Positions 25,361 to 34,079 of a stretch of DNA of 64,000 nucleotides are shown here, in pieces. The stretch is taken from the NCBI GenBank assembly GCA_948467395.1, contig CAOKDX010000017.1, positions 1 to 64,000 of the forward strand, in the 5' to 3' direction. The stretch is from an uncultured Clostridia bacterium. GTDB lineage: Bacteria; Bacillota; Clostridia; Lachnospirales; Lachnospiraceae. The first letter of the stretch is position 1; each line of letters begins with the position of its first letter. A model generated the notes under the pieces. That model had not been told where the DNA came from. It worked only from the letters and a program-made list of their open reading frames with translations, and ran no database searches. Position numbers and translations under genes: made by a program.

Positions 25361-27074
25361 AGATTGGCCTAAAATAATAATACTTCCAGTGAGGCGCCAT
25401 CCGTTCCGACGACCGGTCAAACCGGTCTTCTTTCGAATATATTACCTTCGTATACATATTTGAATATTGTATACGGAATGTAACCTCTTTGTGATCATAA
25501 CTTATCTCCAGAAGCAACGGAAATTCCATCACAAGCTTCTGCATCCTGTCTTCCACCAGGGAAATCTTCTCCAGATAAGGTATCCCGTACACCTTACGTT
25601 CATGAAGGTAATCCAAATTGAGCCGGATAAGGCCGCTTTCGTCTTTCTTCCCATATATGGTAAAGTATGTGGCGATATCGCGCACCTCGGAACGATAGGC
25701 TGTCAACAGCCGGTTGATATTATTCAGTTCTCCTTTATATTTGGGAAAACCAGACGGATTAGCAAAATTTACTACCTTTATCCTCACACCCTTCCTAATA
25801 CCGTTGTGTGCCCTGGCATAAATGGTGGCGTATCCCTCTTTCGTGCCGGAGGTAATCATTCCTTTCTTGTCCACCTTCAGAATGGATTCGTCACTGCTGC
25901 TCCATACAATCTTATCCGATACAACCCGCTCTTTGTTGCTGTATGTAGAGTAATCCGGCTCCAGTACTGCCTTCGCCGGCATCCTGCTCTTAAGATTGAT
26001 TTCCTTTCTTTTACCATCCTGCCCTTTTAGCTCTATTTGCACCTGGGATACATTCACAAGCCTGGTGTAACTGCCCTTATATGTCCTTAGCGTTACCGGA
26101 TAGGATTTCTTACTGTATATCCTCTTTCCCCGTATGTTTCGAAAAGCAGCTACCCTATACTCATAAACGTGATAAAGTTCCCGATTCCAGTCCAGCCATT
26201 CCGTTTTTTTATTTCCATAAATCATTTTTACCGGCTTCTCTTTGGCATCATCCTCGTCACGCCGGTATATGCAGTAGCCGTCCGCCCCCTCTGCTTTGTC
26301 CCACCAGATTCCCACTACATTGCTCTTACATAACTCCGCTTGTAGATGAGAGGGGCGATCCAGTCCCACACTGCCGCCGGAGAAAGATGCCCGGATCTTC
26401 ACGGCACTGCTGTACCGTTTCGTGCCGTCCGTTCTGACCGCACAGACCCTGTATTGATACTGACTGCCGGCCTTCACCTTCTTATCGGTATATCCCGTTT
26501 TCCTCCGTTTCGCTATGGTTTTATACTTACCACTGCCGGCCTTTGCCCGTTGGAGTTCATATCTTTTCACTTTTTTCTGTCTCGCCCAGGAAAGCTTTAT
26601 TCTACCCTTACTGCGTGCATCGGATGTAAGACGAAATACATTGTACTGTTCAGCCGGCTTTCCAAGCACAGTGTGGACCGGTATATCTTTCCATTTAACC
26701 TCATCGTCCTTTCCAGAAGAGACAGATACGGTACATGTGGCAGTTATGCTTCCCAATGAGGCTGTAACATATACATAACCGTCCTTTTCCCATGCCGTCA
26801 CCCGTCCGTTATTATCCACTTCCGCGATTACCGGATCACTGCTGCGCCATTTGACGTCATTACCATCCTTTCCGGGAATACCTACATTGGCCGTAAGCTG
26901 GAATGACTCCCCGGCATCCAGACTTATACTCCATTTATTGAGACTGAGTAATTTTTCTTTTTCTTTATCCGGCGGCATAAGTGCCAGCGCGGCACTTTTC
27001 TTCCCGGGTACTGGCACCAGGAGCAGTGAAAGCACAAGTCCCAGAGAGAGAAATGTCTTTATCCTTCTATTCAT
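25359..27074 (-). CDS. Secreted surface protein with BIG2 and FN3 domains
   Basis: The 571-residue protein has a signal peptide (FLSLGLVLSLLLVPVPG), a BIG2-type Ig-like domain (about 45-118, with VKWRSSDPVIAEVDNNGRVTA), two fibronectin type III-like domains (about 145-235 and 240-335), a second BIG2 domain (about 340-430, WSSSDESILKVDKKGMITS) and a C-terminal domain of about 140 residues that I do not recognise. No sorting signal is seen. The ATG overlaps the stop of the DUF1858 gene by 8 bp and lacks a ribosome site, so translation may depend on coupling. That pairing of a surface protein with a redox-type protein is unusual. Confidence 0.72.
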   Translation of the reverse strand: MNRRIKTFLSLGLVLSLLLVPVPGKKSAALALMPPDKEKEKLLSLNKWSISLDAGESFQLTANVGIPGKDGNDVKWRSSDPVIAEVDNNGRVTAWEKDGYVYVTASLGSITATCTVSVSSGKDDEVKWKDIPVHTVLGKPAEQYNVFRLTSDARSKGRIKLSWARQKKVKRYELQRAKAGSGKYKTIAKRRKTGYTDKKVKAGSQYQYRVCAVRTDGTKRYSSAVKIRASFSGGSVGLDRPSHLQAELCKSNVVGIWWDKAEGADGYCIYRRDEDDAKEKPVKMIYGNKKTEWLDWNRELYHVYEYRVAAFRNIRGKRIYSKKSYPVTLRTYKGSYTRLVNVSQVQIELKGQDGKRKEINLKSRMPAKAVLEPDYSTYSNKERVVSDKIVWSSSDESILKVDKKGMITSGTKEGYATIYARAHNGIRKGVRIKVVNFANPSGFPKYKGELNNINRLLTAYRSEVRDIATYFTIYGKKDESGLIRLNLDYLHERKVYGIPYLEKISLVEDRMQKLVMEFPLLLEISYDHKEVTFRIQYSNMYTKVIYSKEDRFDRSSERMAPHWKYYYFRPI

Positions 27075-27279
27075 TCTTTAGGGCAAGATATTCGTTGATC
27101 TTTGCCACCAGCTCATCGCAGTCAAGACTATGCACCATGGCGGCCTCCTCCAGGCTTTCCAACTGGGACGATGGACACCCAATACAATGCATGCCAGATG
27201 CCATCATAATTGGCGCCACTGTGGCGTCCTGCTCCAGAATATGGCCGATCAGCATGTCCTTTGTCACTTCCTTTAACAT
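27067..27279 (-). CDS. DUF1858 protein (hybrid-cluster-associated disulfide type)
   Basis: The 70-residue protein has IGHILEQDATVAPIMMASGM followed by HCIGCPSS, a CxxC pair typical of DUF1858/TIGR03980 proteins. These are small cytosolic proteins in anaerobes whose cysteines are thought to have redox roles. The ATG at 27279 follows AAAGGAGG; an upstream in-frame ATG has none. A perfect TTGACA-17-TATAAT promoter lies upstream. The surface protein gene follows with an 8-bp overlap. Confidence 0.82.
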   Translation of the reverse strand: MLKEVTKDMLIGHILEQDATVAPIMMASGMHCIGCPSSQLESLEEAAMVHSLDCDELVAKINEYLALKNE

Positions 27280-27329
27280 ATCTATGTCCTCCTTTATATA
27301 CCAATTTTGTTTTATTATGTGCAATTTCG

Positions 27330-27358
27330 ATTATAGTTATTATAGCTGGCGTTGTCAA
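27330..27358 (-). promoter_or_regulatory. Consensus SigA promoter for DUF1858 gene
   Basis: TTGACA and TATAAT with a 17-bp spacer on the minus strand, both hexamers perfect. Confidence 0.85.
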
Positions 27359-27406
27359 GTAGTGGCTTTTCTCATGGCCGGGAATCATGTTTTTGCCAAT
27401 TTCCTC

Positions 27407-27435
27407 TTGTATTTTTCCTCGTTTTGTATTATGAT
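27407..27435 (+). promoter_or_regulatory. Promoter for ferredoxin gene
   Basis: TTGTAT and TATGAT are 17 bp apart, about 38 bp before the ATG. Confidence 0.55.
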
Positions 27436-27472
27436 GTGATTATGTTCAATATTAAAAAAGGAGGATACAAAA

Positions 27473-27643
27473 ATGGCATATAAAATTACTGATTCCTGCA
27501 TCAGCTGCGGTTCCTGCGCATCTGAATGTCCGGTAGGTGCTATCGCAGAGGGCGATGCTCATTACGAAATTGATGCATCTGCATGTCTGGATTGCGGTTC
27601 CTGTGCAGCAGCATGTCCTACAGGTGCTATCGAAGCTGAGTAA
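27473..27643 (+). CDS. 2[4Fe-4S] ferredoxin
   Basis: The 56-residue protein has two CxxCxxCxxxCP motifs (CISCGSCASECP near 9 and CLDCGSCAAACP near 38), the clostridial ferredoxin fold with two [4Fe-4S] clusters. It would carry low-potential electrons in the cytosol, for example for the indolepyruvate oxidoreductase or hydrogenases (inference). An AAAGGAGG site precedes the ATG, and a strong terminator follows, so it is a single-gene unit. Confidence 0.95.
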   Translation: MAYKITDSCISCGSCASECPVGAIAEGDAHYEIDASACLDCGSCAAACPTGAIEAE

Positions 27644-27670
27644 AGAGGAAAGAATTATTACTTATTTTTT

Positions 27671-27704
27671 AAGGCTGTCCCATGGGACAGCCTTTTGCTT
27701 TTTC
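27671..27704 (+). terminator. Ferredoxin terminator
   Basis: A perfect 24-nt palindrome centred on CATG (arms AAGGCTGTCC / GGACAGCCTT) is followed by TTGCTTTTT. Confidence 0.85.
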
Positions 27705-27715
27705 CGTTATGATAC

Positions 27716-28537
27716 CTAGAGATTGAGCAGGCTCCGCATAGTCCCTGAGAGAATCTGTTCCTTCTCCTGCCGGGTCAGGGCCGTTCCCTGAATCCATTCT
27801 ACACATTCCCTCTGGGAGCACCATGGGCTGTCCGTGCCAAAGGCAATCCTCTCCGCTCCAAACAGTCTCACCATCTCCACAAATGCATCCTTTGACAGCA
27901 TCCCTTCCACATCCGGCATACAGCTAAGGGAAAATGCCGTGTCGAGATAGACCGGCTGATCCGCCAGTTTCTCTTTCACCTCATCCCATAGACGCCAGCC
28001 GCCCATATGAGCCAGAATCAGCCGGTCGCTGCCCGTCTCCTTCACCACCTCAACAACATAGTCCGGAGGACAGTGGACCGGCTCGGGAAGACCGATATCC
28101 ACCCCTGCGTGTACCATGATATATAATCCCTGTTCCGATGCCTCTGTGATAATCCTCTTCCACCGGATATCGTTGAAGAAGACCTTTTGGTAATCCGGAT
28201 GGATCTTAATCCCCTTTAAGCCAAGAGCTTTCACCCTCCGCAGCACCCCTTTGTAGTCCTGGGTATCCGGATGGATTCCGCCAAAGGATAGAAGCCCTGT
28301 CTCCTCCGCCGCGGCGTTAGTCTCTGCCGCCTCTTCGTTGATAGTATCCACCTGGCCGGGAGAAGTCGCCACAGGGAGAAGCAGGGAATAATCCACCCCT
28401 GCCTCCTTCATGGACTGTATAAGACCGTCCTTCCGGCCGTTTACCTTCGCTTTAATTCCCGATGCCTTCTCCAGCTTCGCAATGGCCCGATCTGCGATCT
28501 TTTCCGGATAGACATGGGTGTGTGCATCTATGATCAT
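27716..28537 (-). CDS. Amidohydrolase family metal-dependent hydrolase
   Basis: The 273-residue TIM-barrel enzyme has IIDAHTHVYP at the start, GIKIHPDYQKVFF near 115, LAHMGGWRLWDEV near 175 and FGTDSPWCSQ near 235, the metal-ligand pattern of the amidohydrolase-2 group (ACMSD-like). These act as decarboxylases or hydrolases on small acids or rings; the substrate is unknown. Its start overlaps the iorB stop (ATGA), so it is translated with iorAB and may act on an aryl-acid intermediate (inference). Confidence 0.78.
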   Translation of the reverse strand: MIIDAHTHVYPEKIADRAIAKLEKASGIKAKVNGRKDGLIQSMKEAGVDYSLLLPVATSPGQVDTINEEAAETNAAAEETGLLSFGGIHPDTQDYKGVLRRVKALGLKGIKIHPDYQKVFFNDIRWKRIITEASEQGLYIMVHAGVDIGLPEPVHCPPDYVVEVVKETGSDRLILAHMGGWRLWDEVKEKLADQPVYLDTAFSLSCMPDVEGMLSKDAFVEMVRLFGAERIAFGTDSPWCSQRECVEWIQGTALTRQEKEQILSGTMRSLLNL

Positions 28538-29103
28538 GCCTCAAAACCTGCCTTAAAGGCTTTCTGATTCAGCTCCACCGTCTTCGGCGGCACTGTCTTT
28601 TCGATAACGGAAAGCCATTCTTCTTCTTTAAAATCCATATTTTTCGCTGCCACACCGATGATCACCGTATTGAACACGCGGGAATTTCCCAGCTTCTTCG
28701 CCTCCGCCATGGCATCTATGCTGACAACCTTATGATCCTTTCCCAGTGTTTCCAAAATGTTCTCTGGATATTCGGCCACACCAGTGACAACCGTCATAGG
28801 ATCCATCCTCTGGTCATTGACAATGAGCACGCCGTCTTTTTTGAGAAAATGGGCATAGCGCATTGCCTCCAGCCGCTCAAAAGCGATAAGCACATCTGCC
28901 TGTCCCTCCTCTACGATAGGCTCATACACCTTGTCGCCGTATCTCACAAAGGTTACAACACTGCCGCCCCTCTGTGCCATACCGTGAACCTCGCTGAGCT
29001 TTACATCATATCCTGCTGCCTGGATGATCCCTCCCAGGATCCGGCTGGTAAGAAGGGTTCCCTGTCCACCCACGCCAACGATCATTATATTCTTCGTCTT
29101 CAT
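28534..29103 (-). CDS. iorB: Indolepyruvate:ferredoxin oxidoreductase, beta subunit
   Basis: The protein has about 189 residues and an N-terminal IMIVGVGGQGTLLTSRILGG loop, EVHGMAQRGGSVVTFVRYG and NTVIIGVAAK, diagnostic of the gamma-type domain of 2-oxoacid:ferredoxin oxidoreductases. With IorA it oxidatively decarboxylates aryl pyruvates from aromatic amino acids to aryl acetyl-CoA, reducing ferredoxin. The ATG at 29103 lies 10 bp after GGAGG; a GTG at 29109 overlaps the iorA stop. It overlaps the amidohydrolase gene. Confidence 0.92.
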   Translation of the reverse strand: MKTKNIMIVGVGGQGTLLTSRILGGIIQAAGYDVKLSEVHGMAQRGGSVVTFVRYGDKVYEPIVEEGQADVLIAFERLEAMRYAHFLKKDGVLIVNDQRMDPMTVVTGVAEYPENILETLGKDHKVVSIDAMAEAKKLGNSRVFNTVIIGVAAKNMDFKEEEWLSVIEKTVPPKTVELNQKAFKAGFEA

Positions 29104-29105
29104 AT

Positions 29106-30845
29106 TCACCTTTCCTCCAATCGAATCGCATCAAATTTACAGAGCTGTCTGCACAGTCCGCAGCCGTTGCACATCGTATCATCTATGGAAATTGTGCCGT
29201 CATCCTTCTTCGTCAGGGCCGGACAGCCAGGTTTCAGACACATGCCGCACTTCCTGCACTTATCGCTGTCCGCCACACATTTATTCGGGAATTTCTGATT
29301 CTTCAATAGAGCACAGGGCGCACAGGCGATGACGACCGATACCTCATCCTTCGCCACCTCTTCCCGGATCGTTTTCTCCATGGCTGTGATGTCAAACGCA
29401 TCCACCTCCACCACATTTTTCACTCCAATGGCTTTGCACAGATGATAGATACTGATGGCGGGAACTTCCTTCCCCTGCAGCGTCTTTCCTGTGGCGGCAT
29501 GGTCCTGATGCCCCGTCATGCCCGTGGTGGAATTATCCATAATCAGTACCGTCCCGGTGCCCTGGTTATATACCATATTCATCAGGGAGTTGACCCCGGT
29601 ATGCATAAAGGTGGAATCGCCGATCACTGCCACCCAGTTTTTGATGTATTCCTTCCCCTTCGCCATCTCCATTCCGTGAAGACTGGAAATACTGGATCCC
29701 ATACAGAGAGTGGTGTCAATCACATTCAGCGGCGCCACTGCACCCAGTGTATAACAGCCGATGTCACCGGCAGCATGGAGCTTCAGCTTGTTTAATACAG
29801 AAAACGTACTTCTGTGAGGGCAGCCAGGACAGAGGATCGGAGGACGGGCTGGCAGATCCCCGTATGCCGCCCCCTGAATCTTTTCACCCAGAACCTTTTC
29901 CCGGATAAGGTTGGCACTGTATTCTCCCTGACGGGTAAACTCTTCCTTGCCAATGCACGGGATCCCCCAGGATCTCACCTGCTCTTCTATCACCGGCTCG
30001 AGTTCTTCAAATACATATAATTTATCCACTCTGGCCGCGAATTCCTGGATCAGCTTCTTCGGAAGCGGATGCACCATGCCAAGTTTCAACACCGATGCCT
30101 CGGGACAGACCTCCTTAACATACTGATAGGGGATGCCGCTTGTGATAAAGCCGACGGATGTATCCCCATACTCCGCCCTGTTTATGGCGGATGCCGAACC
30201 ATCCTCCTCCAGACGTTTCATTCGTTCCTCTACATAAACATGGCGTTTCTTCGCCATACCCGGCATCATTACGTTTTTGCCCGGATTTCTCTCGTAGGGT
30301 TTATCCTCCGGCACCACCCGGTCCTCCAGCGTAACGGGTCCCTGGGAATGTGCCAGACGTGTCGTTGTGCGCAGGATTACCGGCGTATCGTATTCCTCGC
30401 TGATCCGGAACGCCTCCTTCATAAAATCCTTTGCCTCCTGGCTGTCCGACGGCTCCAGCACCGGCACCAGCGCCGCCCTTGCCACACATCTCGTATCCTG
30501 CTCATTCTGTGAGCTGTACAGTCCCGGATCGTCTGCCACCACGAAAACAAGACCCCCGTTAGCTCCGATATAGGAAGCGGTATAAAGTGGGTCGCTGGCC
30601 ACATTCAATCCCACATGCTTCATGGAGGCCATGGCGCGGACACCGCTCATGGAGGCCCCCACCGCCACCTCGGCAGCCACCTTTTCGTTGGGTGACCACT
30701 CGGCATAAATCTCCTTATATTTCACGATATTTTCGCTGATCTCGGTACTCGGAGTACCCGGATACGCGGCGGAGACTTTCACGCCTGCCTCGTAAGCACC
30801 CCGGGCAATCGCCTCGTTTCCCAGCATAATCTTCTGTTCTGTCAT
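29106..30845 (-). CDS. iorA: Indolepyruvate:ferredoxin oxidoreductase, alpha subunit
   Basis: The protein has about 579 residues. The N-terminal pyrimidine-binding part (GNEAIARGAYEAGV, AAYPGTPSTEI) is followed by CPGCPHRSTF, GDIGCYTLG and the TPP site GDSTFMHTG...DNSTTGMTGHQ. The C-terminus has two [4Fe-4S] motifs (CRKCGMC with a following CP, and CNGCGLCRQLC). This is the complete IorA plan. The start at 30845 follows GGAGG. The gene is first in an iorA-iorB-amidohydrolase group and follows a lipoprotein gene after 34 bp. Confidence 0.95.
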   Translation of the reverse strand: MTEQKIMLGNEAIARGAYEAGVKVSAAYPGTPSTEISENIVKYKEIYAEWSPNEKVAAEVAVGASMSGVRAMASMKHVGLNVASDPLYTASYIGANGGLVFVVADDPGLYSSQNEQDTRCVARAALVPVLEPSDSQEAKDFMKEAFRISEEYDTPVILRTTTRLAHSQGPVTLEDRVVPEDKPYERNPGKNVMMPGMAKKRHVYVEERMKRLEEDGSASAINRAEYGDTSVGFITSGIPYQYVKEVCPEASVLKLGMVHPLPKKLIQEFAARVDKLYVFEELEPVIEEQVRSWGIPCIGKEEFTRQGEYSANLIREKVLGEKIQGAAYGDLPARPPILCPGCPHRSTFSVLNKLKLHAAGDIGCYTLGAVAPLNVIDTTLCMGSSISSLHGMEMAKGKEYIKNWVAVIGDSTFMHTGVNSLMNMVYNQGTGTVLIMDNSTTGMTGHQDHAATGKTLQGKEVPAISIYHLCKAIGVKNVVEVDAFDITAMEKTIREEVAKDEVSVVIACAPCALLKNQKFPNKCVADSDKCRKCGMCLKPGCPALTKKDDGTISIDDTMCNGCGLCRQLCKFDAIRLEER

Positions 30846-30879
30846 TTTACTGATTCCTCCTAAAATATATATTTGTCTT

Positions 30880-32268
30880 CTATGAATACATATCATCCGG
30901 CATTATCATCATAAAGCTCTCTTCCAGCTCCGCCTCCTCGTATCCAAAGGCTTCCTTGGCATCCAGATAAGGGATAAAATATTCTTTATCCTCCCTGCTG
31001 ATCAGTTTAAATTCCCTGGAATGCAGATTATAATATGCCAGCTGCTGTCTTGCTGCCCCCATCCGGTTCAGGATCAGTATCACCCGGCCCTCTTCCGTGA
31101 TATTATGGCATCTTCCGGAATTCCAGCGAACGGTGGGTGTGAGTGCGTGGACCGCCTCTACGCTGCGGGACCTGATACAGGTGCTGAGACTCACATCGTA
31201 TTTCAGTTCTCTTTCTTCTCCGGACAGATCCATAGTGAAAACCGCATAGCCCATTCGTTCATATTTCCCGGATTTCCAATTTACCTGCAGCTGTATATAC
31301 AGCCGCCCGTTATAGCAGAAAATCTTCTCCACATATACTTCTGACGGTTTCTGTCCCCCCGTCAGGTCAGATGCCTGCCCGCAGGCCTCCAGAAGCTTTT
31401 TCTGGCCTGCCAGCAGTTCTTTTTCCTTCTTCCTGATATCATAGGCCCACAGGGCGTCTCCACGAACGCAGAAAAGATAACCGGAATGCGCCGCCATGGC
31501 ACTCTCCAGCAGATTTTCCTTATCGTCCCATATTTCCTCCAGTTTGTCTGAGTCCAGATCGAGCTGGTACAAAAATTCATCATTATTGGCGAGATCGGCG
31601 AATATTAGACATTCCTCTCCCACTGCCACAATAGAATTTGAAGCTGACATGGTGGGCAGTTCAATTTTTTCTTTTGTCCTTCGATCGTATTTTATGATAC
31701 ACTCCAGAAAGGGCTGGTACACAATGTAATGGCTGTCTATGTAAGCTGCCTTGTCCTGTACAAAGCCATTGGGCTCCTCCAGAATCCTCTCCTCTTTCTC
31801 CGGTTCCAGCCTTGCTCTGCCGCTCTTTCCCTTCTGGAAAGGGATGCGGTAAAGGGCAGCGGCACATGACTTAGAAGATTCACCGGTCTTTTTGGCATAA
31901 TACACACCCTCATCCGTGACCCCCAGCAGCGTATCAAACCGCTCCGGCCGGAATTCCGTCCGGCTGCCTCCGTTTTTTACCAGCTGGTCAAATCCGGCCT
32001 CCCTGCCGTCCTCTCCCCGGACCTCCATAAAATAACTGGTGTTGTTGGCATAAAAATGTGACTGCCCGCGGTCCAGCTGAAAATCTATTTTTTTTGCTTT
32101 TCCTCCGGAGTCGTCTCTCCTCCGGACAGAGCCGCCGCTGACAGAAGAGCTGCTGACGGAGCTGCCGCTGGCATTCCGTTCCTCTGTACCCTTTTCTGCA
32201 TCGCAGGCGGTACAGGCTGCGCCAAAAAGAAATATCATCATCAGAATAAATATACTCTTATGGTTCAT
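30880..32268 (-). CDS. Predicted lipoprotein, unknown
   Basis: The 462-residue protein has a signal peptide with lipobox-like cysteines (FGAACTAC, about 15-22) followed by a Ser-rich linker (SGSSVSSSSVSGGSVRR). The rest looks like a beta-rich, propeller-like domain with repeated Trp/Tyr strand patterns (YFMEVRGEDG, YYAKKTGESS, HYIVYQPFLECI, GYLFCVRGDALWAYD). It resembles clostridial DUF5050-like proteins, but the match is weak. A GAGGGG site precedes the ATG. Its role next to iorA is unclear; it may simply share a promoter. Confidence 0.6.
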   Translation of the reverse strand: MNHKSIFILMMIFLFGAACTACDAEKGTEERNASGSSVSSSSVSGGSVRRRDDSGGKAKKIDFQLDRGQSHFYANNTSYFMEVRGEDGREAGFDQLVKNGGSRTEFRPERFDTLLGVTDEGVYYAKKTGESSKSCAAALYRIPFQKGKSGRARLEPEKEERILEEPNGFVQDKAAYIDSHYIVYQPFLECIIKYDRRTKEKIELPTMSASNSIVAVGEECLIFADLANNDEFLYQLDLDSDKLEEIWDDKENLLESAMAAHSGYLFCVRGDALWAYDIRKKEKELLAGQKKLLEACGQASDLTGGQKPSEVYVEKIFCYNGRLYIQLQVNWKSGKYERMGYAVFTMDLSGEERELKYDVSLSTCIRSRSVEAVHALTPTVRWNSGRCHNITEEGRVILILNRMGAARQQLAYYNLHSREFKLISREDKEYFIPYLDAKEAFGYEEAELEESFMMIMPDDMYS

Positions 32269-32298
32269 AAAATCGCCCCTCTGTCCTCCATTGTATCA

Positions 32299-33222
32299 CT
32301 ATTTCTGTCTGATGTACACATTTTTCTGGTTGTTGCCCAGATTTTCCACCTGCAGATCCTGCAGGCTGTGCACAAATTTCTGAAAGGTGGAATACCCCAG
32401 CTTCTTTGCCTTAAAATTGGGGTAATGGTCGTAGATCCTCTGGGCCAGCTGTCCGATGTCAATCCCCGTGACCCCCGCCCTGCGGACAGCCTCCACTGTG
32501 AACTCCTCGATCTCCCGGGCATCATTCTTCAATACGACGCTGATACTCGTCTTATTCCGGCGCAGCTCGAAGTTATCTATCTCCTCGATAAAGCGGGAAA
32601 GGGAACTGTAGCCATAGTTCCGCACATCAAAATCAGAGTATTTCTTCAGGAGAGTGCTCCCGATCTCTCCGAGGCCGGTATCCCTTCCATTATTTTCATT
32701 GGTATTGATAATCTCTACGATAGCGTCCGCAATCTTCTTTTTCTTCACCACATTTTTCTTCACCTGTTTTTCCTTGCCGTCATTGTCTGTCTCCGTCAGC
32801 AGTTCAATATTGGTAAAGACCGAACACGCCGCCTTAAAGGACTTGGGCGTCTTGCCCTCTCCCATGCCGATCACTTCCATCCCGGACTCCCGCAGCCTGC
32901 TGGCAAGCCTCGTAAAGTCCCCGTCCGAGGAAACCAGACAGAACCCTTCCACATTTCCAGTATAGAGTATGTCCATGGCATCGATGATCAGCGCCGAGTC
33001 CGTGGCATTTTTTCCAATCGTATTCTGAAACTGCTGGATCGGCGTAATCGAGCGCTCTGCCAGCTCACTCTTCCACCGGTGCATCTGGTTACTTGTAAAA
33101 TCTCCATAAATTCTGCGGTAGGTCGCAGTGCCGTGCTTCGTCATCTCATCCAGGATACAGTCGATGTATTTGGCAGATATGTTATCTGAATCAATCAGAA
33201 GTGCAAATCTCTTATCACTCAT
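32299..33222 (-). CDS. NYN domain nuclease-like protein with two LOTUS/OST-HTH domains
   Basis: The protein has about 307 residues. The N-terminal NYN (PIN-like) domain has conserved acids in FALLIDSDNIS, NATDSALIIDAMDIL and LVSSDGDFTRLA. Two C-terminal OST-HTH/LOTUS units follow (about 165-225 and 235-305, ending YGYSSLSRFIEEI and LGYSTFQKFVHSL). NYN domains are predicted ribonucleases, and LOTUS domains bind RNA, including G-rich RNA, in studied cases. It is probably an RNA-processing enzyme of unknown target. The start at 33222 follows GGAGGAG. It lies upstream of the lipoprotein and ior genes on the same strand, 30 bp from the lipoprotein start. Confidence 0.85.
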   Translation of the reverse strand: MSDKRFALLIDSDNISAKYIDCILDEMTKHGTATYRRIYGDFTSNQMHRWKSELAERSITPIQQFQNTIGKNATDSALIIDAMDILYTGNVEGFCLVSSDGDFTRLASRLRESGMEVIGMGEGKTPKSFKAACSVFTNIELLTETDNDGKEKQVKKNVVKKKKIADAIVEIINTNENNGRDTGLGEIGSTLLKKYSDFDVRNYGYSSLSRFIEEIDNFELRRNKTSISVVLKNDAREIEEFTVEAVRRAGVTGIDIGQLAQRIYDHYPNFKAKKLGYSTFQKFVHSLQDLQVENLGNNQKNVYIRQK

Positions 33223-33302
33223 TTCTTTTTTCTCCTCCATCCACATGCGCCGTCTGTCAACCATGAAATCTGCGCATGTGTTTCACTCTCTCTATTTTCT
33301 CA

Positions 33303-33346
33303 CAAAAAAGGGGGTTCCGTCAACTTATTTCGTTTTCGGAACCCCC
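33303..33346 (-). terminator. Terminator after the secreted protein gene at 33362
   Basis: GGGGGTTCCG / CGGAACCCCC stem; on the minus strand it is followed by TTTTTT. Confidence 0.8.
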
Positions 33347-33361
33347 GGATCTTTCAGATTT

Positions 33362-33865
33362 CTATTTGTAGATGCGTATTTTTTTAATACGTCCCCGAAA
33401 GGGACCAGTATATGAAACATCGCCCATCCTCCGTACTTTTCTTGAGAGCCTGCGGGTATCCACCACAAACTCTGCCACACTTCCATCCCGGTGCTGCCGG
33501 TGATTATTGACTGTATCCCTGTCTGCCTTCATATCTGCCGTAATGCATTTGACTACCTTGCCGCTGCTCATGACCAGGTCCACCTTTGCCCCGATCCGCC
33601 TTGTATAATAAGAGCCAAGCGCGATGCAGTATCTGCCATTTATCATACGAATACCTGTTTTCTTATTTGTCACTGCTTTTTTCTGGAGCTTATATTGCTG
33701 TGAGGCACGATTCCGGATACACCGGTAATCCATATAGGATTTGAACGGGTTCCCCGGTGATGCTTTTGTTACATAATTTTTCTTTCTGGCGTCTGCTGTA
33801 ATGCCCGGCTGAATGGTGCTGATGCACAGAAGGATCATCAGTAACATTGCAATTCGCTTAAACAT
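33362..33865 (-). CDS. Secreted beta-barrel-like protein, unknown
   Basis: The 167-residue protein has a signal peptide (AMLLMILLCISTIQPG, cut near TADA). The mature part contains MINGRYCIALGSYYTRRIGAK, VDLVMSSGKVVKCITADMKAD and AEFVVDTRRL. This order suggests a double-psi beta-barrel like that of 3D/RlpA-type proteins, but the catalytic aspartates cannot be assigned with confidence. A GGAAAGG site precedes the ATG. It is a single gene with its own terminator. Confidence 0.55.
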   Translation of the reverse strand: MFKRIAMLLMILLCISTIQPGITADARKKNYVTKASPGNPFKSYMDYRCIRNRASQQYKLQKKAVTNKKTGIRMINGRYCIALGSYYTRRIGAKVDLVMSSGKVVKCITADMKADRDTVNNHRQHRDGSVAEFVVDTRRLSRKVRRMGDVSYTGPFRGRIKKIRIYK

Positions 33866-34025
33866 AATTTTCCTTTCCTTTTTTGTGCTCTATTACATAT
33901 TACGCACATATTTCAAATTTGTTTCCCCTTTGTTTCTTATTTGTTACAAATTTGTTACGTGAGAGAATATCAGTTAAAATTGTCATTTTTGTTTTAAAAT
34001 TATGTCAAAAATAAGTCAATGCAAA

Positions 34026-34061
34026 AAATATAAAAAGAACGGCTCCATTTTTCGCCGTTCT
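34026..34061 (-). terminator. Terminator of the bioY-folA transcript
   Basis: AGAACGGC / GCCGTTCT stem; on the minus strand it is followed by a long T-rich tract. Confidence 0.8.
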
Positions 34062-34079
34062 CTCATTTTATTCGACATA

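Noticed and set aside
32260-33189. Long plus-strand frame opposite the NYN-LOTUS gene
   Set aside because: Shadow of a clear gene; no ribosome site.
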